64,000 nt of DNA from Desulfovibrio sp. JC022 (GCF_010470665.1 NZ_VOPZ01000001.1:558001-622000), one strand, 5' to 3'; counted from the first letter of the stretch, positions 1-9,125 are shown. The notes: generated by a model from the letters alone, not told the origin. Program-made: numbers and translations.

Positions 1-2023
1 ATTCTGCGGATTGATCGAGGGGGCATTCGTATGCTTCGGTCTCAGTCATATCCTGTACTTTTTCGAGGATGATTGCCGCCTGTCCTTCGTAAGATATGGC
101 GGGGCAAAGTCCGAGCATGGCCGAGACTGCGTCAAATAGCCGTCCGCAACTGCTGGTCAGCGGACAGTTAATATTTTTTTCAAGGACCTGATCAAACATT
201 TTCAGACCGGATTGGAATTGTTCGGGAATGGAGATCACGTTTGCATCAAGGCCGAACTCCTTGGCTGCGGCGTAGGCTATGCGCCACGGTTCGCGTACTG
301 CTGCTTCCCCGCCGGGGAGGCGCAGATGGGTGAAACGGGCCAGTCTTTTGTGTTCCAGCTTTTCGTTATCCACCAGCAGACACTCGCCGCCCCAGATGGT
401 GCGGTCTTCGCCCAGTCCAGTTCCGTCGAGTGCCAGACCAAGTGCCGGACCTTGATGTTTGTTCTCGGCAAGTACGGCGTGGATGTGGGCGTAGTGGTGT
501 TGCAGCGCGGTTGTCTCGATACCTTCAGCCAGTGAAATTTCTTCGGCAAGTCCGGTGGTCAGGTAATCCGGGTGCAGGTCATGGACTATGAGCTGCGGTT
601 TGACTTTGAGGATGGATTGTAGATGGAGCCGGATTTCCTTCCAGAAATTGGCGGTCTCAAGGTTCTGCATGTCCCCGATATGCTGGCTGCTGAATGCTTG
701 GTCTCCCTTGGTCAGGCAGAGGGTATTCTTGAGTTCCGGTCCGGTGCCCAGCACGCAGGGACCGTCCTGCGCTAGGAAAACCGGGGAAGGTGTATAGCCT
801 CTGGCACGGCGCATGAAAATTGTGCGAGATTCACCCTTATCTATCTCATTAGTATATTCATGTACGGAACGGGCCACTGAATCATCAACCCTGATGAGAA
901 TGTCCCGGTTGTGGAAAAGAAAAACATCAACAATATGCGGCAGCCGTTTCAGGGCCTCGCGGTTGCCGATGCAGATAGGCGCGGAGCTCATGTTTCCTGA
1001 AGTCATGACCAGCGCGAACGGCTTGTCCGATTCGTTCAGCGCGGAAAAGTACTTAAGCATAACCTGATGCAGCGGAGTGTACGGAACCATCAATCCGATA
1101 AAATCGGTGTCTGGTGCTATCTCTGGGGCAAGGGAATAATGATCACCTTTGGGTGCCAGCACGATGGGGCGCTGCAAGCCTTCCAGTAATTCAATGTCGT
1201 TGGTGGTGAGGTTAGCAAGTTTGCGCGCTTCATCTACATCCCGGACCATGACCGCCAGTGGTTTGTCCGGGCGGTTTTTACGCTTACGCAGAGTGCGTAC
1301 GGCTTTTCCATTTGAAGCATCGCAGACCAGATGGAATCCTCCGAGTCCTTTTACTCCGGCAACCTTTCCCTCAGCCAGTAGTTTTGCCAGTTCACGCAGG
1401 GCTGTTTCCGGCCCGGCAAGCTCATTGCCTTTGTTGTCTGTCAGCCAGACTTTGGGGCCGCATTCAGCGCAAGCATTAGGCTGGGCATGGAAACGGCGGT
1501 CAAGTGGATCTTCATACTCAGTCCGGCAGTCGTCACACAAAGGAAAACAGGCCATGGATGTGACCGGACGGTCATAGGGTATGGATTTGGTAATGGTGTA
1601 GCGCGGACCGCAATTGGTGCAGTTGGTGAAGGGATATTCGTAGCGGCGGTTTTGCGGATCATTCATATCCGCGAAACAGTCCGGGCAGGTTGCTACGTCC
1701 GGGCTGATCAGTACGCAATGGCCTTCTCCGGCGGTTGAAGCCAGAATGCAGAATTTTTCCTCGCCTTCAACCACTTCCAAATCTTCTTTTTCCAGCGAAA
1801 CTATGCGTGCCAAGCGGGGCAAATCATCTTTGAAACTTTGATTGAATTCGTTCAGTGCAGCCTCACTTCCCTGCAACTCTATGAGTACCCCTTCCGGGCT
1901 GTTGAGAACTGTGCCGGAGAGCTTGTGCTTGAGGGCGGTTCTGTAAATAAATGGTCTGAAACCGACTCCCTGCACCTGTCCGGTAACAGTTAGCAGTCTG
2001 CGGGAAATGTTGTTTGCGGTCAT
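1..2023 (-). CDS. hypF: Carbamoyltransferase HypF (3' end outside window)
   Basis: HypF makes the carbamoyl group that becomes the cyanide ligands of [NiFe]-hydrogenase and passes it to the C-terminal Cys of HypE. Translation from the ATG at 2023 gives 674 codons without a stop, so roughly the last 90 residues of a typical 750-780 aa HypF lie beyond base 1. Visible domains in order: an acylphosphatase-like start (VTGQVQGVGFRPF, about residues 12-24), two zinc-finger repeats with exact CxxC-x18-CxxC spacing (CPDC...CTNC and CDDC...CAEC, about residues 110-190), a YrdC-like domain, and a Kae1-like part with the HHxxH stretch QHHYAHIHA. It is last in a leftward operon, 39 bp after the DUF362 gene. 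Its partners hypD and hypE are at 25.7-27.8 kb. Confidence 0.95.
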   Translation of the reverse strand, partial: MTANNISRRLLTVTGQVQGVGFRPFIYRTALKHKLSGTVLNSPEGVLIELQGSEAALNEFNQSFKDDLPRLARIVSLEKEDLEVVEGEEKFCILASTAGEGHCVLISPDVATCPDCFADMNDPQNRRYEYPFTNCTNCGPRYTITKSIPYDRPVTSMACFPLCDDCRTEYEDPLDRRFHAQPNACAECGPKVWLTDNKGNELAGPETALRELAKLLAEGKVAGVKGLGGFHLVCDASNGKAVRTLRKRKNRPDKPLAVMVRDVDEARKLANLTTNDIELLEGLQRPIVLAPKGDHYSLAPEIAPDTDFIGLMVPYTPLHQVMLKYFSALNESDKPFALVMTSGNMSSAPICIGNREALKRLPHIVDVFLFHNRDILIRVDDSVARSVHEYTNEIDKGESRTIFMRRARGYTPSPVFLAQDGPCVLGTGPELKNTLCLTKGDQAFSSQHIGDMQNLETANFWKEIRLHLQSILKVKPQLIVHDLHPDYLTTGLAEEISLAEGIETTALQHHYAHIHAVLAENKHQGPALGLALDGTGLGEDRTIWGGECLLVDNEKLEHKRLARFTHLRLPGGEAAVREPWRIAYAAAKEFGLDANVISIPEQFQSGLKMFDQVLEKNINCPLTSSCGRLFDAVSAMLGLCPAISYEGQAAIILEKVQDMTETEAYECPLDQSAE

Positions 2024-2062
2024 CTGTGGGAAATCTCTTTTTTAGAGGATCAACTTGAGGGC

Positions 2063-2995
2063 TTACAGGAATTTGCTGAAAAGGGATTTGATACGTCCTT
2101 TGACAAAGCGGACCGGTTCAAATTCCATGGGATTCAGTTTTTCCGGGATTATGAAATCCGTGGTGTCAAAATCATCCGGCGGTTCGATTACGTATTTGAT
2201 GTGGTCTGGGTCGTGGCCGAAAATTTTCTGGCGTGTGCTTTCCCGCCAGAGCAGTATCTTTTTGGGACTGAGACCCAGCAACATGTAAATGGCGGTATCA
2301 AGGGCAAATGGGTTGGTGGAGCCGGCCAGCAAGCTCATGGTGTAAGGTTTGCCGTTTATGGGGCCGCTGACATGCATGGGGTAGATGGCGTCCATGAGGT
2401 TGAAAGCGAGGGGCATGGACTTGACCACTTCAATAATCATTTTTTCCATCAATCCGGGAGTCTCTCCGAACCGGGTGTGGGCATAAGCCTTGCGGAAGCC
2501 GACCACCGTACCGAAAAGGTTTTTCACCGCCCCGGTGACAACGAATTGACCATGGGCTTTCAGTTTGGGCACGCTGATGATCATATCAGATTCAAGGGCA
2601 TCGCGGGATATGCCGATGGTTTCCCCAAAGGAAAGTTTGAGCGGGGCAGGGCGGCCTAGACTTTTGGGTTTTAAACCGAGCTTTTTCAAACCGTCAGTCA
2701 TGCCGATGGCTTTGGATACCTGCGCTGCACTGCCGTACCCCGGAGAATCCGCAACTGTTATCTGCGCTCCGCAATCCTTGAGATAACGGCACAGAGACAG
2801 GGTTACATTGGGGTGCGTGCAGGCCAGTGGATTCTTTGAGGAAACCAGATTCGGCTTCACCAGAACCTTGGTTCCGGGATTCACCTTCAGCCTGCATTCC
2901 TCCAAGGTCATGGCTACTGCCGTATCCAGAAATGTGGATTCATACTCAAGGATGCGGAAGAAGGCGACAGGATCTTTGGGAGTTCTATTGCTCAT
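2063..2995 (-). CDS. DUF362 domain protein
   Basis: A 310-residue protein that matches the DUF362 family along its length, with the typical segments VLVKPNLVS near residue 45, a Gly-rich ADSPGYGS near 102 and a VPKLKAHGQFVVTGAVKN stretch near 143. The family's biochemical role is not established; some members carry ferredoxin-type Cys clusters, but none is present here and there is no signal peptide. The ATG overlaps the 3' end of the upstream lysine-rich gene by 11 bp, which implies translational coupling, and hypF follows after 39 bp. The genomic link to hydrogenase maturation is suggestive but not evidence of function. Confidence 0.8.
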   Translation of the reverse strand: MSNRTPKDPVAFFRILEYESTFLDTAVAMTLEECRLKVNPGTKVLVKPNLVSSKNPLACTHPNVTLSLCRYLKDCGAQITVADSPGYGSAAQVSKAIGMTDGLKKLGLKPKSLGRPAPLKLSFGETIGISRDALESDMIISVPKLKAHGQFVVTGAVKNLFGTVVGFRKAYAHTRFGETPGLMEKMIIEVVKSMPLAFNLMDAIYPMHVSGPINGKPYTMSLLAGSTNPFALDTAIYMLLGLSPKKILLWRESTRQKIFGHDPDHIKYVIEPPDDFDTTDFIIPEKLNPMEFEPVRFVKGRIKSLFSKFL

Positions 2996-4328
2996 CTGGT
3001 TTTATCTCTTTTTTGGCGGCTTGAGGTGGCTGCCCAGCTTTCTTTTTCACTGGCTTGGCAGCAGGCTTCTTTTTCATTTTTTTAGCAGCATCCGGTTTGG
3101 GCTGAGCTACAGCTTTTTTTCCCCCCTGCTGAGTAATTACTTTTTTGCCATTGGTTTGTGAAGTAGCCTCTTTTACTTTTTTACTGTTGGCGGATTTTTT
3201 AACAGGTTTACCATTAGCGTCTTTTTTGACCGGACGTTTCTTTTTTTGATCGGGTTGAGCATTTTTCTTTACCGGGGCTGTGGCATCTTTTTGTATAGCT
3301 GGTTTTTGCTCGGTTGCTTTCTTCTTTACAACTTTTTTAACTGTTTTTTTTGTTTCGCCTTCCGGTGTGGGAGCTTTCTTTTTTCGTGGTTTGGCTCCAT
3401 CTTCAGGAATCTTTTTTTTCTTTTTAACTGCTTTTTTCTTAGCTGAATCAGAATCGTCCGGTTTTGCTTTGGGTTCGGCTTTTTTCTTCAGCCCGTCCTT
3501 GTTGGTTTTGGTGCTCTTGATTTTTTTGCCCTGTTCTTTTTTCTTCTTCAGGGCCTTGGCTTTGGCGATTCTCTTTTTCTTAGCAGCTAGGGCTTTTTTC
3601 TGGGCATCAGATAATTCCCGGCCCAGCCTGATGCGTACGCTTTTCATAAAATCATCGGAAGCAAGGGTTCCGAAAAACAGGAAATTAGACATATCCCAGA
3701 GAATTGCAAAAACCAGTATCCCCAGTGTTCCCAGCGAAAGATAGGTGAAACCTGATGTCTCGCTGATGGGAAGGGCCTCGCGTAGGTTGTAGGCTGGTAT
3801 GAGCAGCTTACTGCGAATCTTCTTGATCAGTTTTTCCTGTGCGTCTTTTTTTTGCGAAGCCATGGCAACAGTCATTTTTTGCAATATGCGGTCAAGGTAG
3901 TACATGGCTTGGGTGGCAGGCATGGAATACCTGCGTTCCAAGTGCTCAAATCTGTTCATGTAGAGCAGGTGGATGTCATTCATGAAAAATTTGAGGGTGT
4001 AGCCGAGGTCGCCTTGAATATTGACCTTGCGTCCTTTGGGGGTCACGGTCAGTTTATTGCGCAGAAACATGAGCGTGGCAATGCGGGCTTCGTCGTTGTC
4101 CCTGAAGGTGAGTGTCGTCCTGAAATTTTTACCGAGATATTGATTGTTTTCTGTTTCGATTTCCTGGAAAGGCGGTTTTACGCCTTTGCGCAGGGAGTTA
4201 AAGGTGGATTCCATGGCCTCAAAGCCATCTGCGCCGTTGAAAAAAGGCAGATGCATTGCTCCCACAATGAGCATGCTGGAGACAAAAAGCATAGCCGCGA
4301 TGGTGAGGGTTTTAAAGGAATAGGTCAT
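2985..4328 (-). CDS. Membrane protein with long lysine-rich C-terminal tail
   Basis: 447 residues, not assigned to a known family. An N-terminal hydrophobic segment (about residues 8-28), a mixed soluble domain (about 30-185) and a second hydrophobic segment (about 193-218) are followed by a roughly 210-residue low-complexity tail made of Lys, Ala, Pro and Thr with recurrent KKK, KKAV and PVKK motifs, like a histone H1 or AlgP-type tail. By the positive-inside rule the tail should be cytoplasmic and the 30-185 domain periplasmic (inference). Its start overlaps the stop of the TSUP gene by 4 bp (ATGA), and its 3' end overlaps the DUF362 start by 11 bp. The tail could bind nucleic acid or polyanions, or pair with the acidic loop of its TSUP neighbour. 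Confidence 0.75.
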   Translation of the reverse strand: MTYSFKTLTIAAMLFVSSMLIVGAMHLPFFNGADGFEAMESTFNSLRKGVKPPFQEIETENNQYLGKNFRTTLTFRDNDEARIATLMFLRNKLTVTPKGRKVNIQGDLGYTLKFFMNDIHLLYMNRFEHLERRYSMPATQAMYYLDRILQKMTVAMASQKKDAQEKLIKKIRSKLLIPAYNLREALPISETSGFTYLSLGTLGILVFAILWDMSNFLFFGTLASDDFMKSVRIRLGRELSDAQKKALAAKKKRIAKAKALKKKKEQGKKIKSTKTNKDGLKKKAEPKAKPDDSDSAKKKAVKKKKKIPEDGAKPRKKKAPTPEGETKKTVKKVVKKKATEQKPAIQKDATAPVKKNAQPDQKKKRPVKKDANGKPVKKSANSKKVKEATSQTNGKKVITQQGGKKAVAQPKPDAAKKMKKKPAAKPVKKKAGQPPQAAKKEIKPDEQ

Positions 4329-5800
4329 TTGCTTTCCTCCTTATCCTCAACTGGTTGCAGTGCTTTGTAGATTCCACTGAGAAAGGCGAACAGCATCCAG
4401 CATCCGAAAATACCGGTTCCGATGAGCAGAATGTATGCTCCGCTGGAATCAAAGGTAGAAACCAGACCCGGATCAATTGAGGCCCCTGCCTTGCGCAGCA
4501 GGGCGGGGATAGCAAGCAGGCGGTTGATGATGACCGAGATTACCAGCAGGGCTACCAAGCCCTTCACCCGGTAAGGCAGGATATTTTTCAAGGCCTTGCT
4601 GCCCAGATGCAATCCGCTGATGGTTCCGAATACCAGCCCGGTAATGCAGTAGATATTGATGAATCCGTTCAGTCCGTATGTGCCCATGCTCAATCCGCCG
4701 GTGGAGAGGGCCAGTCTTGCCAGATCAGTTCCGGCCACAAGGGCGGCAACACAGCCGAATCCCTTAGTCATGACCGTAAAAGTGAGGATTACTCCTCCTG
4801 ATCCGGTCATGGCCATGAAGAACCCGCCGACTACGGTCAGGAAAAAAATTGGCAGGATGGGAATGCTTTCCGTTTTATCCTGATCCTCTTCTTTGTCCAG
4901 ATCAGGTTCTTCCCCGTCCCGTTTCATTTCAGCAGGCTCCAGTTCATCTTCTTCTTTTTTTATGGTGGAAGGAAATTTAATATACGGGGGCAGTTTCATA
5001 CTGCGCATACTGCTGGCAATTTCCCAAGGCTCTTCGTCCGGGTAGAGTTCATCTTCGAATTGCGGTTCCGGTTCTGGTTCCGACTCCGGTACTTTTTCCT
5101 GTTTTGTTTCTGTTTTTTTGTCTTCAGAGGCAGCTTCGGTCTGACCTTCCGTTTTTTTATCTTCGCTTTTGGATTGTTCAGCAGGAGCTTCAGGCTGAGT
5201 GTTTACTGCTTCCGTTTCATTTTTCTCTTCCTGCTCTTTGCGCAGCAGTTCAAGGGCATATTTTCCGGCAGCTTCGCGGAAATCGGGGATTATTATGAAT
5301 GTATAAACTATCAGCCAGAGGGCTATCATGGATGAAATAAATATGTCGTGACCCGCTGGATCGGCGATGAAAATTGTTTTGCATAGAGCGTAACCGGCGA
5401 CTCCTCCCAAGGTTGTTCCCACGGTCATGATGAGTGCTAACGTATATTTGATGCGCCTGTTGACGCCCATGCGTATGCTTTGGATAGTGCTGAAAATGAA
5501 CAGCCTGAACAATTCTGACCCAACAGCATAAATTCCACTGACCCCGGCAGTCATGAGTGCCGGGACAACCAGCAGCCCGCCGCCCGCGCCGATTACCGCA
5601 CTGAGCATTCCGGTGACCAGTCCGATGGCTGTGCACTGGAAAAAACCCGGACCGTTTTCGTCCGGCAGGATATAGGGATTGTTGGCTCTTCCAAGATATT
5701 CAGGGATTTTGATATCCGCAGCATTCAAGAGCAGCGGGCAGAGCAATAGAAACGCTGCACTTATGAGTAGAAATGTGAGTCGGCCGGAAGGTTTTTTCAT
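4325..5800 (-). CDS. TSUP-family (TauE/SafE-like) permease with acidic central loop
   Basis: 491-residue polytopic protein related to the TauE/SafE sulfite/organosulfonate exporter family. It has an N-terminal signal-like helix (about 9-28), a first half with the family's glycine-rich IGAGGGLLVVPAL motif (about 70-82), and a second half with the matching GSGGVILTF repeat. The halves are separated by a hydrophilic insert of about 135 residues (roughly 175-310) dominated by Glu, Asp, Lys and Pro and net acidic, much longer than the usual loop. SD AGGG precedes the ATG. It is the first gene of the leftward run to hypF. In a sulfate reducer, sulfite or a sulfonate is a reasonable substrate guess, but nothing in the sequence fixes it. 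Confidence 0.85.
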   Translation of the reverse strand: MKKPSGRLTFLLISAAFLLLCPLLLNAADIKIPEYLGRANNPYILPDENGPGFFQCTAIGLVTGMLSAVIGAGGGLLVVPALMTAGVSGIYAVGSELFRLFIFSTIQSIRMGVNRRIKYTLALIMTVGTTLGGVAGYALCKTIFIADPAGHDIFISSMIALWLIVYTFIIIPDFREAAGKYALELLRKEQEEKNETEAVNTQPEAPAEQSKSEDKKTEGQTEAASEDKKTETKQEKVPESEPEPEPQFEDELYPDEEPWEIASSMRSMKLPPYIKFPSTIKKEEDELEPAEMKRDGEEPDLDKEEDQDKTESIPILPIFFLTVVGGFFMAMTGSGGVILTFTVMTKGFGCVAALVAGTDLARLALSTGGLSMGTYGLNGFINIYCITGLVFGTISGLHLGSKALKNILPYRVKGLVALLVISVIINRLLAIPALLRKAGASIDPGLVSTFDSSGAYILLIGTGIFGCWMLFAFLSGIYKALQPVEDKEESK

Positions 5801-6033
5801 CTGATTCCCTGCCTGATGAAGTAAATAGTTTGTTTATATATAAAAACAATCTGGAAATATATCAACCACCTGTTCTCAAAAGATATTTTGAGGTAAAATT
5901 TTCTGCAAGTTTTTCCATTCTTTATTCGGAGGACAACTTGCACTTGTGTTTTTTAAGTAGTAGAAGTTTAGCCCTGATCATAAATATTGGTTTATATTTT
6001 AAAAGCTTAAGTATAAGGCGAAGCGGGGTTATC

Positions 6034-7518
6034 ATGAGCGGTAAATTGGTTTCCATGAAGGATCTTTCACTCACACTGGACCGTGGTCCCGTATTGCAGG
6101 GTATCGATTGGGACATCTGTTCCGGTGAACACTGGGCTGTTCTGGGACCTAACGGAGCCGGTAAAACTACCCTGATGATGATACTTGCCGGGGAAGTCTG
6201 GCCGGATGATGAAATGACCCGTGAATTCGATGTTGAGGGCCGGATGGTCAACAGCCCGCTGGAGCCGCTGGAACGTTACCGCATGATTTCGCCTGAGCAT
6301 CAGGATATTTTTGAAAAGCTGGCTTGGGACGTTACCGGGGAGGAAGTGGTCCTTGCAGGAAAGGATAATACTCCCTTTTTATACCGTCTGGCTGATGATG
6401 AAGAATATGTGCGGGTTCGTGATTTCATGGATTCGTTGGGCATGCTCGATCTTGCTAAGCGCAGCATGGTTAAAATGTCGCGCGGGGAAGGGCGCAAGAT
6501 TCTCATTGCCCGCGCCCTGATGGCTGAGCCGGAAATATTGATTCTGGATGAGTTCCTTGAAGGTATTGATCAGCAGTCCCGTGAGCAATTGATCCGGGCA
6601 ATTGATATTGCCGCCGCCAACGGTACCACAATTATCTGTTCCGCTCACCGCAAGGAGGAGCTTCCTTCCTGTGTTAATAAAACCCTGTATATTCGCGATG
6701 GTAAGATTGACCATTGTCAGGATGGGCAGGGGCAGGAGGTCGCTTGCGCAACAGAGCAGGTTTTGAAACGTACTCCTCCTGAAGTAAATAGTATTGAAGC
6801 AGGTAGAAATCTGTTTCGCCTTTCAGATTCAAGCGTAGTTTTTCTCGGCAAGACCGTTCTGCATAATGTTGACTGGGAAATGAAAGGTGGCGAGAATTGG
6901 GCCGTACTTGGGCGTAACGGGGCCGGGAAGTCCACGCTTCTACGTTTGCTTTACGGAGACGCCGCAGCTTATGCTGCTGAAGATGAGATGGAACGGTTGC
7001 CCGAAAGGGCGGATAGCTTGCGGACCGCACGCGGGCGCATGGGGATGGTTTCCGCTTCCATGCAGGCTTCGTTCGGAGAAGCTGTGGGTAAGCCTATCCC
7101 TGTATTTGATCTGGTTATTTCCGGTTTTTTTGCTTCAGCGGGAATTCTGGATGAGCTTTCCGATGAGATGCGTGAGAAAACATGGGAGTGGCTGCGCTTT
7201 TTCGGCATTGAAGATTTGGCAGAAAGACCCATGGAGCAGGTTTCATACGGGCAGCTTCGCAAGGCGTTTATTGCCCGTGCCTTAATAGCCGGGCCGGACG
7301 TATTGCTGCTTGATGAACCTTTGGCCGGGGTGGACGAGGAATCGCGCCGGGAAATCTATCAGTTGCTGGAATTGCTAGCCAAGGCCGGGGTGGCCATGGT
7401 TTACGTGACCCATCATCGCGAGGAACTTATCCCGTCTATCTCACATGTTCTTGAAATCGTGGAGGGCAGGGTGTCCTTTCGGGGAACAAAGGAAGATTAT
7501 TTTAAGCTTCAAGCCTAG
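6034..7518 (+). CDS. Double-ATPase ABC protein, ModF-like
   Basis: 494 residues with two tandem ABC ATPase domains. Walker A motifs are GPNGAGKTT (near residue 35) and GRNGAGKST (near 293); Walker B segments are ILILDEFLEG and VLLLDEPLAG; both carry switch-region His residues (SAHRKEE, VTHHREE). The second signature is SYGQ; the first, MSRGEGRK, is degenerate. No membrane domain is present. The layout resembles E. coli ModF (a double-ATPase protein next to molybdate genes), but no modABC genes are nearby, so the function is open. The frame extends to 5830, but the ATG at 6034 was chosen because a GGGG Shine-Dalgarno precedes it and the upstream 68 codons are AT-rich with no family similarity. 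Confidence 0.85.
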   Translation: MSGKLVSMKDLSLTLDRGPVLQGIDWDICSGEHWAVLGPNGAGKTTLMMILAGEVWPDDEMTREFDVEGRMVNSPLEPLERYRMISPEHQDIFEKLAWDVTGEEVVLAGKDNTPFLYRLADDEEYVRVRDFMDSLGMLDLAKRSMVKMSRGEGRKILIARALMAEPEILILDEFLEGIDQQSREQLIRAIDIAAANGTTIICSAHRKEELPSCVNKTLYIRDGKIDHCQDGQGQEVACATEQVLKRTPPEVNSIEAGRNLFRLSDSSVVFLGKTVLHNVDWEMKGGENWAVLGRNGAGKSTLLRLLYGDAAAYAAEDEMERLPERADSLRTARGRMGMVSASMQASFGEAVGKPIPVFDLVISGFFASAGILDELSDEMREKTWEWLRFFGIEDLAERPMEQVSYGQLRKAFIARALIAGPDVLLLDEPLAGVDEESRREIYQLLELLAKAGVAMVYVTHHREELIPSISHVLEIVEGRVSFRGTKEDYFKLQA

Positions 7519-7543
7519 TAATGAGTGAAATGCATTTCGAGTT

Positions 7544-7969
7544 TTAGTCTCTGGTGGAATAATGTCTGTCTTCCATACTCATCCTTTCGAGGAGGCTCCT
7601 GCAGACAATGGCATAAGCGTTTTGGTCTCCAAATGTGAGGGGAAAGGAAATCTTTCCATTGAAGAGCTTTAAATCGTTTTCTTCTTTTGATGTTAACGTA
7701 CATTCATGGGTGTAAGACAGGTCTGTTAGTTTGATGCCTTTACTCTTGCATGACCAGTCGTATTTATTGCTGCCTCCTAGCTTTATAGATGTTTCATGGC
7801 TGATCCAACGCCCATTCCATGTTTTCTGATTAATCTTTACATTGCACACGGCAAAGAATCTTGACTCCCCGATTTTTTTACTGGAACTTACCTTTTTTGA
7901 GTCAGCGTATGCTTGGCCATGCAGAACAGTAAACAAAATAAGAAATGACAGAAACAGAGATTTTTTCAT
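7544..7969 (-). CDS. Small exported protein of unknown function
   Basis: 141 residues with a clear signal peptide (MKKSLFLSFLILFTV, likely cleaved after AYA near residue 22) and four Cys in the mature part (CNV, SCKS, HECT, VCRS) that could form two disulfides. I do not recognise a family. An AGGAG Shine-Dalgarno sits on the stop of the upstream lipoprotein gene, so the two are probably translated from one mRNA with cysQ. It faces the ABC ATPase gene tail to tail with only 25 bp between. Confidence 0.75.
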   Translation of the reverse strand: MKKSLFLSFLILFTVLHGQAYADSKKVSSSKKIGESRFFAVCNVKINQKTWNGRWISHETSIKLGGSNKYDWSCKSKGIKLTDLSYTHECTLTSKEENDLKLFNGKISFPLTFGDQNAYAIVCRSLLERMSMEDRHYSTRD

Positions 7970-7978
7970 ATGTCGCTC

Positions 7979-8242
7979 CTATTTTTTCACCCAGCCTTTT
8001 GCGCTCATGCAGCGCTGAAATACTTTGGCTTCACCGGTGGATCGGCTCTGGTCGTGACTGTAGGTCCTTCGAGGCAGGTCATTATCCGGGGCCGCGTGGG
8101 TTCTTTTCTGGGCCCGTTCCCGGCATTGGTCGCGGTCTGCTTGAAAACGTTCGCTTCTGTTTACGGACATATCAAGGGTCGGGTTCTGCCATGATGTGCA
8201 GCCTGCAAGTAGCAGCAAGGCTGTCAGGATTATATATCTCAT
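7979..8242 (-). CDS. Small lipoprotein
   Basis: 87 residues beginning with a lipoprotein signal peptide: hydrophobic TALLLLAG followed by the lipobox Cys at residue 15 (LLAGC). The mature part is Arg/Asp/Gln-rich and hydrophilic, with one further Cys pair (QCRER, RCMSAKGW). The ending CMSAKGW is reminiscent of small periplasmic lipoproteins that finish in a Gly-aromatic motif, but no function is assigned. It starts 12 bp after cysQ and ends 9 bp before the next small exported protein. Confidence 0.75.
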   Translation of the reverse strand: MRYIILTALLLLAGCTSWQNPTLDMSVNRSERFQADRDQCRERAQKRTHAAPDNDLPRRTYSHDQSRSTGEAKVFQRCMSAKGWVKK

Positions 8243-8254
8243 CTTTTAACCTTA

Positions 8255-9010
8255 TCAGGCTTTTACAATAAAGCCCGCATTTCTTAAGTTTTCTTTGTTG
8301 TAGGGAAACTCTTTTCCGTCCAGCCCGAGCATAGACCCTCCGGCTGCTTCTACGATTGCCTGTCCTGCTGCGGTGTCCCATTCCATTGTGGGGTTGAAGC
8401 GGGGATAGAGGTGGGCCTTGCCTTCTGCAACAAGGCAGAATTTAATGGCACTTCCTGCCGGAGTCATTTTGTCCACATTCAGGTCTTTCAGGTAATCTTC
8501 CAGTTCAGGAGCGGGGTGCGACCTGCTGCCGACCACGTTCAGTCCTTCATCTTTTGCGGGAGGTGCAGTGGTAATGGGGGCTGGGGCTTCGCTATTTCTG
8601 CTGACCTGTGCCCCGGTTTCAATGCTTCCGGTGTAGAGAGTATCCTGTGTGGGAGCATAAACTACCCCCAGAACCGGACGGTTTTTATGCATCAGGGCTA
8701 TGCAGACGCAAAATTCTCCATTATCCTTGATGAACTCCTTCGTTCCGTCCAAGGGGTCAACGAGAAAGAATTCTTTCCATTGTGCTCTTTCCTCGAATGG
8801 TATTTTCGCACCTTCTTCGGATAGGATGGGAATCTCGGGATAAAGGTCGGTCAGATATTTAAATATGACTTTATTGGAAGCAATATCAGCTTCTGTAACC
8901 GGGGATTTGTCGTCTTTATTGGTTACGTCAAATCCTTTGCTGCGGACAGCCATTATGGCTGCGCCGGCTTCACGGGCAATATGTGATAAGTTTTTGATCA
9001 TTTTTTTCAT
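8255..9010 (-). CDS. cysQ: 3'(2'),5'-bisphosphate nucleotidase CysQ
   Basis: 251-residue member of the inositol monophosphatase superfamily. Metal-binding and catalytic signatures are ILSEEG (near residue 60), DPLDGTKEF (near 84), and WDTAAGQAIVEAAGG near the C-terminus, with a typical length of about 250. CysQ hydrolyses adenosine 3',5'-bisphosphate to AMP and so removes an inhibitory by-product of sulfate activation and sulfotransfer. It is first of three leftward genes with two small exported proteins behind it. The Shine-Dalgarno is weak; a second in-frame ATG three codons on could also serve. It is divergent from the ThiF-like gene. Confidence 0.9.
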   Translation of the reverse strand: MKKMIKNLSHIAREAGAAIMAVRSKGFDVTNKDDKSPVTEADIASNKVIFKYLTDLYPEIPILSEEGAKIPFEERAQWKEFFLVDPLDGTKEFIKDNGEFCVCIALMHKNRPVLGVVYAPTQDTLYTGSIETGAQVSRNSEAPAPITTAPPAKDEGLNVVGSRSHPAPELEDYLKDLNVDKMTPAGSAIKFCLVAEGKAHLYPRFNPTMEWDTAAGQAIVEAAGGSMLGLDGKEFPYNKENLRNAGFIVKA

Positions 9011-9125
9011 GGGTCAAGCTGTACCAAAGGTTTTGCAAAGTGTCATCTGTTGATAAGTTCTGCTTTGATATTTTTGACTTGCCCACATATGGAGCTTGTC
9101 TTTTGTGTGTTCTACAGGGGGGATT

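Noticed and set aside
3030-3640. DNA-binding histone-like protein (from the lysine-rich tail)
   Set aside because: The protein has two membrane segments and the tail alone is low complexity, so a histone-like role is only one possibility.
5830-6033. Upstream extension of the ABC ATPase gene
   Set aside because: AT-rich, no Shine-Dalgarno, and no similarity to ABC proteins; the start at 6034 is better supported.
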